A DNA stretch of 64,000 nucleotides from Candidatus Schekmanbacteria bacterium (GTDB taxonomy: Bacteria > Schekmanbacteria > GWA2-38-11 > J061), in NCBI GenBank assembly GCA_016219965.1, contig JACRJM010000006.1:5495-69494 (forward strand), read 5' to 3'. Below the pieces are notes generated by a model. It had not been told where the DNA came from. It saw nothing but the letters and a program-made list of their open reading frames with translations, and ran no database searches. Positions 43,437 through 51,938 of the stretch are shown here, one piece after another (positions within the stretch are counted from its first letter, which is position 1; each line of letters begins with the position of its first letter). A program made the position numbers and the translations under genes.

Positions 43437-45830
43437 CTAAAATTTAGTCTCGATACCGGCTATGTATCTTGCAACTGCGGATGGGAATCCTCCATCTTCG
43501 TAGTAGAATTTACTGAAGATATTTTCTATCGCAAAGGTGAGCTTCATCTTCCCGTCAAACAAAGGCTGTGCCATCTTTAAATCCCATATCCAATGCTCAG
43601 GCTGGCGTAGTGAACCGCCGGGATATACGGCAGTCACAAAATGAGTGGTGCTCTTAAAACGCCCTTCAACATCAAACCATAGACCGAATGGAAAAGTATA
43701 ATTGGAGCCAATCTTCAATATATGGGTAGGAGTGAACTCCATTCTACTCCCATCCTTAAACTTAGGCCCTATGGCTGTTCCGTTAACGGCAATAAAAAGT
43801 CTTTGAGGAGCTCCCTGACTGAAGTCAAAGGGATTGGGGTTTCCTGCAACATGTCTCTGGAAAGTATATGCAACATTGATATCCCATTTTCCCAATGGAG
43901 TAAATTGAAGTGCTGTATCGAAACCCTGAGCCACTGCATCAGGGCCATTGATAAATGTATACGCCGTGTAGTTAGCGAAATTCTTGCCTGATCTGTACTG
44001 CTGCTCTGGCGAAATTCCGAGAACTTCTTCGCTGTAAGTCGAACCATTGTATCGGACACCATTTCTATCCCTGCCAACGAAACCTAATGGCACAGGGATT
44101 TCAATATCAGAATAATCATCATAAAAATAAGCGATGTCACCGCTTACGTATTTAGTTGAGAACTTAAAACCCATCTCATATGTCCAGTTCACTTCAGGTT
44201 TCAAATCAGGGTTGCCAAAAAGAATGCCATTTGACTGGGCAAAGGCGAATTTATCTGTAAACCCCGGGAACCTTCTTGCTCTTCCAACTGAAAAACGAAG
44301 GCTTGTTCCGGGACTGAACTCGTAATTTAAGCCCGCTCTCGGGGAGAATTCATCATCAAGATCATCTATAAATGTTGTTGCCTGATCCCATCTTCCGCCA
44401 AGGGACAATGTAAAGTTTTTAACATAAAGTAGATCATTAAAAAACAGGGAATGAATATTCCTTTTTTCACTTGGGTTTAAATATCCCAAAGATTTTGATG
44501 TGCTCTTAGTCCATCTGTATTCCTGACCGACAGTCAATATATTCCCGTCAAAGATATCAGACCTGTAACTTAAATCATTTGCAATGCTAAAACTCCTGTT
44601 AATGAGTTCGTCATGAATAATGGAAAAAGGATTTTCAGGGTCGCCATTTGCAAACATGTCTCTTAGACCATTTATAGTTTCTTCTTCCGGGCTATAGTCA
44701 ATATAATCATTTACTAGAATAGCGTCTGCCATGTCAGTGCTCTTCATAAGACCAGCCCTGAAATTGTATGTAAGCCCTGGCGTTATCTCCCATCTGTCTG
44801 AAATATTAAGTGTGTCCTTCCTGTTTTTAATCCTTATTAAATACTGCGAGAATATCGCACTAGGTCTTTCAAGCGGCATATTACCCGGAGAAACAACATT
44901 GTAAAAATCAACATAAGAATACCCCGGCATTATTCTCAGGGTATTTCCTTTAAAGAGATTGAAGCCAAGATTAAGGTTAACAGAATATCTCTCAGACTTA
45001 TCATGGTCTCCAACATCTATAAGTTCATTGAGATCCTCTCCTAATTTGAATGGGATTTCTCTTCTGCCGCCGGGGAGAACCTTTGTTCCATCAGGAAACC
45101 TGCCCATTCCGGGATTGTTCTTTGCAAAAAGGGTGTATGCACTTCCTACCCTATTTTTATCAGCAGTGGTAAACCCGCTTGAATGAACATAATCAGCGCT
45201 TATTGCATAGTCAAAATACTTGTTGCCCCAGCCATGAAACATTGAATAGTTCTCATATAACTCTCTTTCAGCACTTCTTCGCCGCTGGTAAGTCCCATAG
45301 CTAACCTTGGCATCTGTAATAGGTTTCAATGTTCCTTTCCTGGTGATGATATTTACAACACCTGCTGAAGCCTCTGTGCCGTAGCGTGCCGATAATGCTC
45401 CTTTTAAAATCTCGATTTTTTCGATATTGACAGATGGAATCTGGTAGATGTCTGCATAACCGGTTGCAGGGTCATTGTATGGAATACCATCTATAAGAAG
45501 CTTTATCCCGCTCGATGCGATTCTTGGCGGAACAGCAGTCCTTCCCCTGATCTTTATCGTTTTCATCATTATCGATGAACTCGATTCAGTTTCTACCCCA
45601 GGAACATAAGTAAGGAAATCTGCTGCATCAACCGGAGAAGGGATTTTTTCAAAATCCTTTTCTGAGATTCTTTCAGAAGAGACAGTATTATCACTCAGCT
45701 CTTCTTCTGCTGAATAAGCTGCACCTGTCTGGAAAAAAAACATGGTAAATATTAGGAGTGTTGTAGTTCTCAAGCAGATGCAAGATTTTCGCGTAAGACG
45801 CGAAAGTTGCCAGTGAGAAAAGCGGAGCAT
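43437..45830 (-). CDS. TonB-dependent receptor without the N-terminal regulatory domain
   Basis: This protein has a plug (IKIRGRTAVPPRIASSG, LLIDGIPYNDP, IEKIEILKGALSARYG, VNIITRKG) and a 22-strand-type barrel ending ...YIAGIETKF, with a C-terminal Phe. It is a paralogue of the upstream receptor but lacks the ~90-residue CarboxypepD_reg domain. The ATG at 45830 and the first ~19 codons lie inside a 123-base inverted-repeat element. A TTG at 45773, just past the element, would give a compact signal peptide (RTTTLLIFTMFFFQTGAAYSA). 797 aa from 45830. It probably handles a ligand related to that of its neighbour. Confidence 0.85.
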   Translation of the reverse strand: MLRFSHWQLSRLTRKSCICLRTTTLLIFTMFFFQTGAAYSAEEELSDNTVSSERISEKDFEKIPSPVDAADFLTYVPGVETESSSSIMMKTIKIRGRTAVPPRIASSGIKLLIDGIPYNDPATGYADIYQIPSVNIEKIEILKGALSARYGTEASAGVVNIITRKGTLKPITDAKVSYGTYQRRRSAERELYENYSMFHGWGNKYFDYAISADYVHSSGFTTADKNRVGSAYTLFAKNNPGMGRFPDGTKVLPGGRREIPFKLGEDLNELIDVGDHDKSERYSVNLNLGFNLFKGNTLRIMPGYSYVDFYNVVSPGNMPLERPSAIFSQYLIRIKNRKDTLNISDRWEITPGLTYNFRAGLMKSTDMADAILVNDYIDYSPEEETINGLRDMFANGDPENPFSIIHDELINRSFSIANDLSYRSDIFDGNILTVGQEYRWTKSTSKSLGYLNPSEKRNIHSLFFNDLLYVKNFTLSLGGRWDQATTFIDDLDDEFSPRAGLNYEFSPGTSLRFSVGRARRFPGFTDKFAFAQSNGILFGNPDLKPEVNWTYEMGFKFSTKYVSGDIAYFYDDYSDIEIPVPLGFVGRDRNGVRYNGSTYSEEVLGISPEQQYRSGKNFANYTAYTFINGPDAVAQGFDTALQFTPLGKWDINVAYTFQRHVAGNPNPFDFSQGAPQRLFIAVNGTAIGPKFKDGSRMEFTPTHILKIGSNYTFPFGLWFDVEGRFKSTTHFVTAVYPGGSLRQPEHWIWDLKMAQPLFDGKMKLTFAIENIFSKFYYEDGGFPSAVARYIAGIETKF

Positions 45831-45897
45831 ACTTTTTCCGTATGTGAGCATTTTCGATCCGGCAACTGACAAAGTATTATGCAAAATATTGCATCTG
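45775..45897. repeat. 123-base nested inverted-repeat element at the start of the tandem receptor
   Basis: Ends: CAGATGCAA (45775-45783) and TTGCATCTG (45889-45897). Nested inside: TTTCGCGT-AAG-ACGCGAAA, then GTTGCC/GGCAAC, GAAAA/TTTTC and GCATAC/GTATG. It begins just before the stop codon of the upstream receptor gene and ends at the likely original start of this one. It resembles a MITE or REP unit; no target duplication is clear. Confidence 0.65.
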
Positions 45898-45898
45898 T

Positions 45899-48535
45899 TT
45901 AAAATTTGGTCTCCAACCCCCAAACATACCTCGCCACATTGGACGGTATTCCGCCATTTTCAAAATAGAGCTTGCTGAAAACGTTCTCTATGGAAAAGGT
46001 AAGTTTCGCCTTGCCATTAAATAAAGGCTGCGCCATCTTGAAATCCCATATCCAGTGCTCGGGTTGCGGAAGTGTTCCGCCGGGATACACAGCAGTCACA
46101 AAATGAGTGGTGCTCTTAAAGCGCCCCTCTACATCAACTCTCAGGTCGAATGGAAAAGTATAACCGGAACCTACTTTGAATATATGGGTAGGATACCACT
46201 CGAGTCTGTTGCCTTGCTCAAGAAGTGGTCCTATTGGTATCCCGTCAGCAGCAATGAAAAGTCTCTGAGGAGTTCCCTGACTGAAGTCAAAAGGATTGGG
46301 ATTTCCTACAATAGCCCTCTGGAACAGGTACGAAAGTGAAATCTGCCAGTCTTTTGTTGGATTTATTTCAACAGATGTATCAAATCCCTGGAAAACAACA
46401 TTAGGTCCGTTTATATAAGTATTGCTCCTTTGTTGTTCAAAATTCTTGCCAGTGGCTGCCTGTGCTGCTCTTGAAATACCAAGAACCTGTTCCGAATAAG
46501 CCGCACCGTCTGCAAATCCCAATGACTGCAGGGTCACGGGAAGTTCAAAATCCGAGTAATCATCATAGAAGTATGCGATATCGCCATTTACATATTTAGT
46601 CGAGAACTTGAATCCGAGTTCGTATGTCCAGTTAATTTCCGGATCTAAGGCAGGATTCCCGAAAGAACGTCCATTTGACTGAGCAAGTCCGAATTTTCTT
46701 GCAAACTCAGGAAACCTTCTTGCCCTTCCAATTGAAAAACGGAAACTCGTGCCCGGAGAAATCTCATAATTAAATCCAACACGAGGTGAAAACTCATCAT
46801 CAAAATCATCGATAAACGTTGTAGCCTGGTCCCATCTGCCGCCAACTGAAAATGTCAGGTCCTTTATAACAAGCATATTCTGAAAAAACAGGGAATGAAT
46901 ATTCCTTTTAACGCTCGGCTGTACATAACTTAAGGTGGGCGATGAGCTTTTTGTCCATTGATATTCCTGGCCTATTGTAAGCGTGTCGCCATCTAAAATG
47001 TCAAATTTGTAGCTTAAGTCATTTGCAAATGTGAAGCTCCTGTTTAACATAAAGTCAGGGGCAGGTGAAAATGGGCCACCTCCTCCTACGAAACCGTCTT
47101 TCAAACCAGATACCGCTTCCGTCTCCTTATCATAGTCAATAAAATCATTCACAAATAGGAAATCAGCGATATCAGTGCTTTTTATTAGTCCCATCCTGAA
47201 ATTGTAAGTAAGATTCGGGGTGATATCCCATTTGTCAATTATGTTAAGAGCATCCCTTCTGTTAAGTATCCTTAAGCCTGACTGGAGAAATGTTTCACTT
47301 GGTATTGATATAGGTATGTTTCCGGGAGAGAATATGCTGTAGGAGTTAAGAAAGGAATAACTCGGGTTGATTCTCAGCTTATTCCCTTTGAACAGATTAA
47401 TGCCAAGGCTAGCACTTGCTGAATATCTCTCAGCCTTGTCATGGTCACCAACATCAAAAAGCTCGTTGACATTTTTCCCCAGCATAAAAGGGATTTCCCT
47501 TCTGTTGAGAAGAACCTTCGTACCATCAGGAAGACGCCCTTGCCCGGGATGGCTTTTGGCAAACAGGCTGTAAGCGCTTCCAACCTTATTGGTATCTGCG
47601 CTCGTAATACCGCTTGTATGGGCATACGCCACGCTTAATGCATAATCAAAATACTTATTTCCCCAGCCGTGACTGAAGGTATAACTTTCATATAACTCTC
47701 TTTCAGCCCTGCTTCTGCGCTGGAATGTCCCGAAACTTGCTCCTGCAGATGTATAAGGTTTAGTCTGCCCTTTCCTCGTTATGATATTTATGACACCCGC
47801 TGCTGCCTGACCACCGTACTGTGCTGATGAAGCACCTTTTACAACCTCGATCCTCTCGATGTTCTCGGAAGGTATCTGGTAAATGTTCGCATATCCTGAC
47901 GCAGGGTCATTTGAAGGTATGCCGTCAACAAGGAGAAGTATCCCGCTTGATGCGGTACGCGGAGGGGTTGCAGTCCTTCCTCTTATCTTTATCGTCTTGG
48001 TAAAAGGAGATGAGCCGCTTTCCATCTGTACACCCGGGGTATAAGCAAGAAGATCAGCAGCATTTGTTGCAACCGGGACTTTCTCAATATCCCTGGAAGA
48101 CACTACAGCAACCGAAGCTGTTGTCTTTGAAAGGGGAATATTAAGCCTTTCTCCCGTGACTACGACTTCCTCACCTTTGATGGCAAGGGCTTCCTCCATT
48201 TTTAAATTGACTTTGGTTGTTTCCCCTTCAAGTACTGTTACATTCAATGCCTCAGAGGGTTTATATCCTAAAAGTTCAGCCCTTAGCTTATATGTGCCGG
48301 GTTTAAGACTTATCTCATATTCTCCCTTTTCATTCGTATAAACGATAATGTCCGTTCCTTCTACGGTTACAGCTATACCGGGAAGAGGCGTTTTGCTTGC
48401 CTCATCTGTGACAGTGCCTGAGATATTTCCTTTTTCTGCCGCAAAGGAAGCTAAAGTGCCGGAAAAAGATAAAATCAAAAATAAAGCAAAAAGCACGGCA
48501 AACCAGTATCTCCCCCCTAAAAACCTGAAAGTCAT
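45899..48535 (-). CDS. TonB-dependent receptor with CarboxypepD_reg domain
   Basis: This 878-aa protein has a signal peptide ending near LASFAA, a regulatory-like domain at ~35-115 (TNEKGEYEISLKPGTYKLRAE), a plug (IKIRGRTATPP, LLVDGIPSNDPASGYANIYQIP, GQAAAGVINIIT) and a barrel ending YVWGLETKF. It is close to the truncated receptor at window position 1. It starts 13 bases after the MFS stop, behind GGAGGACACCGC. An outer-membrane receptor coupled to an MFS permease suggests uptake across both membranes. Confidence 0.93.
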   Translation of the reverse strand: MTFRFLGGRYWFAVLFALFLILSFSGTLASFAAEKGNISGTVTDEASKTPLPGIAVTVEGTDIIVYTNEKGEYEISLKPGTYKLRAELLGYKPSEALNVTVLEGETTKVNLKMEEALAIKGEEVVVTGERLNIPLSKTTASVAVVSSRDIEKVPVATNAADLLAYTPGVQMESGSSPFTKTIKIRGRTATPPRTASSGILLLVDGIPSNDPASGYANIYQIPSENIERIEVVKGASSAQYGGQAAAGVINIITRKGQTKPYTSAGASFGTFQRRSRAERELYESYTFSHGWGNKYFDYALSVAYAHTSGITSADTNKVGSAYSLFAKSHPGQGRLPDGTKVLLNRREIPFMLGKNVNELFDVGDHDKAERYSASASLGINLFKGNKLRINPSYSFLNSYSIFSPGNIPISIPSETFLQSGLRILNRRDALNIIDKWDITPNLTYNFRMGLIKSTDIADFLFVNDFIDYDKETEAVSGLKDGFVGGGGPFSPAPDFMLNRSFTFANDLSYKFDILDGDTLTIGQEYQWTKSSSPTLSYVQPSVKRNIHSLFFQNMLVIKDLTFSVGGRWDQATTFIDDFDDEFSPRVGFNYEISPGTSFRFSIGRARRFPEFARKFGLAQSNGRSFGNPALDPEINWTYELGFKFSTKYVNGDIAYFYDDYSDFELPVTLQSLGFADGAAYSEQVLGISRAAQAATGKNFEQQRSNTYINGPNVVFQGFDTSVEINPTKDWQISLSYLFQRAIVGNPNPFDFSQGTPQRLFIAADGIPIGPLLEQGNRLEWYPTHIFKVGSGYTFPFDLRVDVEGRFKSTTHFVTAVYPGGTLPQPEHWIWDFKMAQPLFNGKAKLTFSIENVFSKLYFENGGIPSNVARYVWGLETKF

Positions 48536-48548
48536 GCGGTGTCCTCCA

Positions 48549-49892
48549 TTATTTTAAAACTGCTTCTGCGGCCCCAAGATTTTCAGCATTTGCTGTCAAT
48601 GTGAGTTCTGCCTCACATTTTTTCCTTACAACCAGTAACCAGACGATGAAAAGTACGTTAAGAATAGCTTTGAACATGAACGCGAACTGGGTCGAGAATA
48701 TATCGCGGATAACTCCTGCCGCCTGCAAAAGTAATATTAACCCTACTGACTGGACTGTATTCAGCCCGCCCATAACAGTGCCGACCAGATACCTCGGTGC
48801 TGCATCTGCCGCAAGTGTATTTGCGCCGATCACCACTCCAGACATCCCGAATCCTATAAGACCTATTGGCAATGCTACAGCATATGAAAAGGGATTATCA
48901 ACAAAATACAGCAGACCAAATCCTATGGATGCGCTTGCCATGGAAAGGATTATTGTTGCTACGCGGCCTATCTTATCCACAAGAGGACCTGCTACAACAT
49001 TACTAAGCATTGCCATTACTGCAAAACCCATCATTATAAGTCCACCGATACCGGTTGCTTTGACAGGGGTTAATCCATGTTTTTCTGCTGCCGTGACGAG
49101 CCAGACCATCATGAGAAGCCGGATTATGGGCGTATCCGCACGGCCTATGAAAGTAGCGGCATAACTCACTTTCAACGGTGTTGATTTTTTTACAAGTGCC
49201 ATGAGCTCTTTGAATCTGCCGGGCTGTTTTTTCTTCTCCTCTGACATCCTGTCAACCAGCCCTGCCCAGATAACAATGGATGCAAGGAAGGCAACTCCCG
49301 CCGCAACAAGGAAGCTGTTGTATATCCCGAATACCCTGGGCATCTGACCTATTGCACCGAAGGAAAGGATAGTGCCAAGTCCCATCGCTATTCCATACAT
49401 AGCCATAGCTTTTCCGCGGCTTGATGGATTGGTATAATCAGCAATGAGAGGACTGAAATGTGGCCAGGTAAATATAAGGGCAACTCCCAGAATGAATCTT
49501 GTCACATAGACAGCATACTCTGGTGACAATCCGACTATCATGCCCAATTCTTTTGAATAGCCAAAACTGATTATGAAAAGCCCTGTGATGGCTGCACCTG
49601 ACATGAGCATAATCCTTCTTCCAAGTCTGTCGGAAAGAAATCCAACATAGCCTGCAAGGAAAAGCGAAGCCACCTGGCTTAAATTCTGTAAAAGCGAATT
49701 TATTGAGCCTGCCTTGCTGTCTGGAATACCTATTATCTCTTTCAGGAATACAGGCTGTATGACAGCCGGGAAAACCATCAATACATTTACAAGAAAAGCA
49801 GCAGTATAAAGGAAATAGAAATTCCTTCTGGTTACCCCAGAAGGAATTTCTATACCAACGAATTTTGAATTAGTTTTACTTTGCTCTGTCAT
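48549..49892 (-). CDS. MFS transporter, paralogue of the one in cluster A
   Basis: This 447-aa permease has about 12 helices. Loop motifs are GFLSDRLGRRI (~84-94) and GPLVDKIGRVA (~310-320). Its N-terminus and the FLKEIIGI...GSINS region align with the MFS protein at 1955. It lies 17 bases after the haem/PNPOx-like gene and 13 bases before the receptor gene, so it is one transcript with them. The substrate is unknown. Confidence 0.9.
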   Translation of the reverse strand: MTEQSKTNSKFVGIEIPSGVTRRNFYFLYTAAFLVNVLMVFPAVIQPVFLKEIIGIPDSKAGSINSLLQNLSQVASLFLAGYVGFLSDRLGRRIMLMSGAAITGLFIISFGYSKELGMIVGLSPEYAVYVTRFILGVALIFTWPHFSPLIADYTNPSSRGKAMAMYGIAMGLGTILSFGAIGQMPRVFGIYNSFLVAAGVAFLASIVIWAGLVDRMSEEKKKQPGRFKELMALVKKSTPLKVSYAATFIGRADTPIIRLLMMVWLVTAAEKHGLTPVKATGIGGLIMMGFAVMAMLSNVVAGPLVDKIGRVATIILSMASASIGFGLLYFVDNPFSYAVALPIGLIGFGMSGVVIGANTLAADAAPRYLVGTVMGGLNTVQSVGLILLLQAAGVIRDIFSTQFAFMFKAILNVLFIVWLLVVRKKCEAELTLTANAENLGAAEAVLK

Positions 49893-49909
49893 TTATTTAT
49901 TCCAATCCC

Positions 49910-50668
49910 TCATTTTTCCCAAAGCTGATAAGGTGAAAACCCTTCTTTCATAAGTGAGGAATCAAAATAAATTATCCTTTCAACATCTATCCTTGTCATA
50001 ATCATTCTTTTCAAAGCGCGGTCAGGAGTTACTCTGTAAAAGACATATTTTTTTGCAAGATCACTAAATTCCGCGGTACCAGGCTCATAAGGAGTTGCCT
50101 TGCCAAAAACCTGAACACTCTTCCACCAGCGGACCGAAGGAGGTGTTGGTCCTTCGATGGAACCTTCATAATGTACCATGCTTACAAGTGAGTTCTTCGT
50201 AAGCTCTGTCATCTTTTCAGTTCCCTTTTCATTGGAGCAGATGAAGATATGCTCATCAGGAACAAGGGTAAAGTCAGCAGTAGTTGCCGTAGGATAATAT
50301 TTGCCGTCTTTTTCTCCAACTGTTGCCATCACGAAACGCTGCCTGTTGGGAAGAAAATCAGAGATCTTTTTCCAGAGAGCATCTTTTGGCATCTGAGCAT
50401 AGTTGTTAATCCATGTTTTAGTTGCTGTTGACTCTGCATCGTACTGAACTTCATGGCATTCAGAGCAGGTCATTGATATTTCAACATTCGGGTGGTTCGG
50501 GATTTTTTTATCCGTTGCTTTTATTGCAGCAGGCTTTACTTTTGTTTCAGCAGGTGCACTTGCCGCTGAAGCAGCTCCCGGTTTTTCGTCAGCAGCAAAA
50601 AGACCAGCAGAATAAAAACCTAGAGAACCGCAAAGCACAATCACCAACAGCCATCTGAGTCTCGTCAT
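49910..50668 (-). CDS. exported haem-c-motif protein with PNPOx-like flavin domain
   Basis: This 252-aa protein starts at the ATG at 50668, 8 bases after GGAGG. It has a signal peptide (residues 1-25), an Ala/Pro/Lys linker, one CSECH haem-c site (CxxCH, ~residue 70) and then a split-barrel resembling PNPOx (RQRFVMATVGEKDGKYYPTATTADFTLVPDEHIFICSNEKGTEKMTELTKN). A monohaem plus flavin fold in one periplasmic protein is unusual to me. It could shuttle electrons to a substrate captured by the receptors (inference). Haem attachment would need the cytochrome c system; CcdA is encoded at 25048. Confidence 0.82.
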   Translation of the reverse strand: MTRLRWLLVIVLCGSLGFYSAGLFAADEKPGAASAASAPAETKVKPAAIKATDKKIPNHPNVEISMTCSECHEVQYDAESTATKTWINNYAQMPKDALWKKISDFLPNRQRFVMATVGEKDGKYYPTATTADFTLVPDEHIFICSNEKGTEKMTELTKNSLVSMVHYEGSIEGPTPPSVRWWKSVQVFGKATPYEPGTAEFSDLAKKYVFYRVTPDRALKRMIMTRIDVERIIYFDSSLMKEGFSPYQLWEK

Positions 50669-50755
50669 ACAACATTCCTCCAAAATTAAAAGTTAGAGTG
50701 GGTGCTCGAAAATCAAATTTATCTTAAACCAATTGTAAAAAATGTGCAAATTTTT

Positions 50756-50773
50756 TTTACACTATATTTACAC
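50756..50773. promoter_or_regulatory. direct repeat TTTACAC-N4-TTTACAC upstream of cluster B transport genes
   Basis: TTTACAC occurs twice with 11-base spacing, one helical turn, at 50756-50762 and 50767-50773. On the minus strand it lies just upstream of a plausible TTGCAC-N17-TAAGAT promoter for the haem/PNPOx-like gene. This is the expected geometry for a transcription-factor site. Confidence 0.4.
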
Positions 50774-50792
50774 CAAAAAAATCAATTAGTTC

Positions 50793-51818
50793 CTACTCGA
50801 TTTGAACACCTGAAAATCTTTTTCGAACCCATTTATTGAAAACCACGCGTCCATCATTCTCAATTATTATTACACCTGTGCCGCCAATCTTATCAGCAAA
50901 ATCCTTCCCTTCCTCAGGGCCCATTACAAAAACAGACGATGAAAGACCATCTGCATCTTTTATTGTTTTTGCGATGACAGTAACACCGTGGCATCCTGTC
51001 GCAGGCATACCGGTTCTTGGATCAAAGATATGATGAAAAGTTTTCCCTTCATTTGAAAACTTCCGTTCATAGTCGCCTGATGAAAACACTGCCATATCTG
51101 TAAGAGGCAGGATTGCAAGAGGTGTTTCAGGGTTTCCCGGATTCCTCACAGCTACATTCCAGAGGTTTCCGTCAGGCTTTTCCCCCCAGACATAAACATC
51201 TCCGGAACCATTGATTAGTCCTGCCTGTATTCCATTATCTTCGAGGACCTCATACCCTTTTTCCAGGATGTATCCTTTCGCGATACCTCCGAGATCAATC
51301 TCAATGCCAGGTTTAATGAAACGGAGCATTTTTTTTACGCGATCCAGTTCGATAAACTTATAGCTCACATACCCCATGGCATTGCGCTGTTCTTTTTCCG
51401 AAGGTTCCAGAGGATTACGCGAATAAAAATTCCAGAGATGCAGAAGCTTTCCCACAGTAATGTCAAATGCCCCGTTTGTCTCTTTAGAAAGACTCTGCGC
51501 TCTTGATAGCACTTCAAACATTTCATCAGAGACTTTAATCCATTCCGTAGAGCTGTTCCTGTTTATCTCCGATACTTCACTGTCATCTTTCCAGTTGCTC
51601 AGCATCCTGTCGAGGCGTTTCATTTCTTCAAATGCTTCCATTGCGGCGTTTTGGGCGGTATTCTCGTCACTGCTTCTAAGCGTAAGCTCGACCTGCACAC
51701 CCATTACGAAATCACGGTAAACATAAAGGGAATCATTGCTCCCTTCATGGAACTTTAAAGACGAGCACGAAGAAAGAATAATGGCAAACAACAAAAAAAT
51801 AATATTTGCTCTGCGCAT
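50793..51818 (-). CDS. apbE: ApbE, FAD:protein FMN transferase (lipoprotein)
   Basis: This 341-aa lipoprotein (lipobox LSSC, residue ~18) attaches FMN to Thr/Ser of periplasmic proteins. It has the ApbE core: IDLGGIAKGYILEKG, GLINGSGDVYVWG, AVFSSGDYER and HHIFDPRTGMPA. FMN-bind-domain targets (NqrC, RnfG or NosR type) are not in the window, so its target is elsewhere or is an unrecognised protein of cluster B. It lies between the haem/PNPOx-like gene and AOR2. Confidence 0.92.
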   Translation of the reverse strand: MRRANIIFLLFAIILSSCSSLKFHEGSNDSLYVYRDFVMGVQVELTLRSSDENTAQNAAMEAFEEMKRLDRMLSNWKDDSEVSEINRNSSTEWIKVSDEMFEVLSRAQSLSKETNGAFDITVGKLLHLWNFYSRNPLEPSEKEQRNAMGYVSYKFIELDRVKKMLRFIKPGIEIDLGGIAKGYILEKGYEVLEDNGIQAGLINGSGDVYVWGEKPDGNLWNVAVRNPGNPETPLAILPLTDMAVFSSGDYERKFSNEGKTFHHIFDPRTGMPATGCHGVTVIAKTIKDADGLSSSVFVMGPEEGKDFADKIGGTGVIIIENDGRVVFNKWVRKRFSGVQIE

Positions 51819-51881
51819 ACAAAATTAGAATTCAGATTTTCCTGGAATTGTCAACAGGCAGATTTGAATTGACGGCTAAGT

Positions 51882-51936
51882 GGTGGCAGGCTGCATATGA
51901 GCGCCTGAAGTTTGAAGCGAAATGCAGACTGCCACC
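51882..51936. repeat. REP-like hairpin, copy 2
   Basis: GGTGGCAGGCTGCAT pairs with ATGCAGACTGCCACC (one mismatch). The loop GAGCGCCTGAAGTTTGAAGCGAA matches the loop of copy 1 at most positions. It lies directly after the AOR2 stop. The outer stem differs from copy 1 but still pairs. Confidence 0.75.
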
Positions 51937-51938
51937 CC

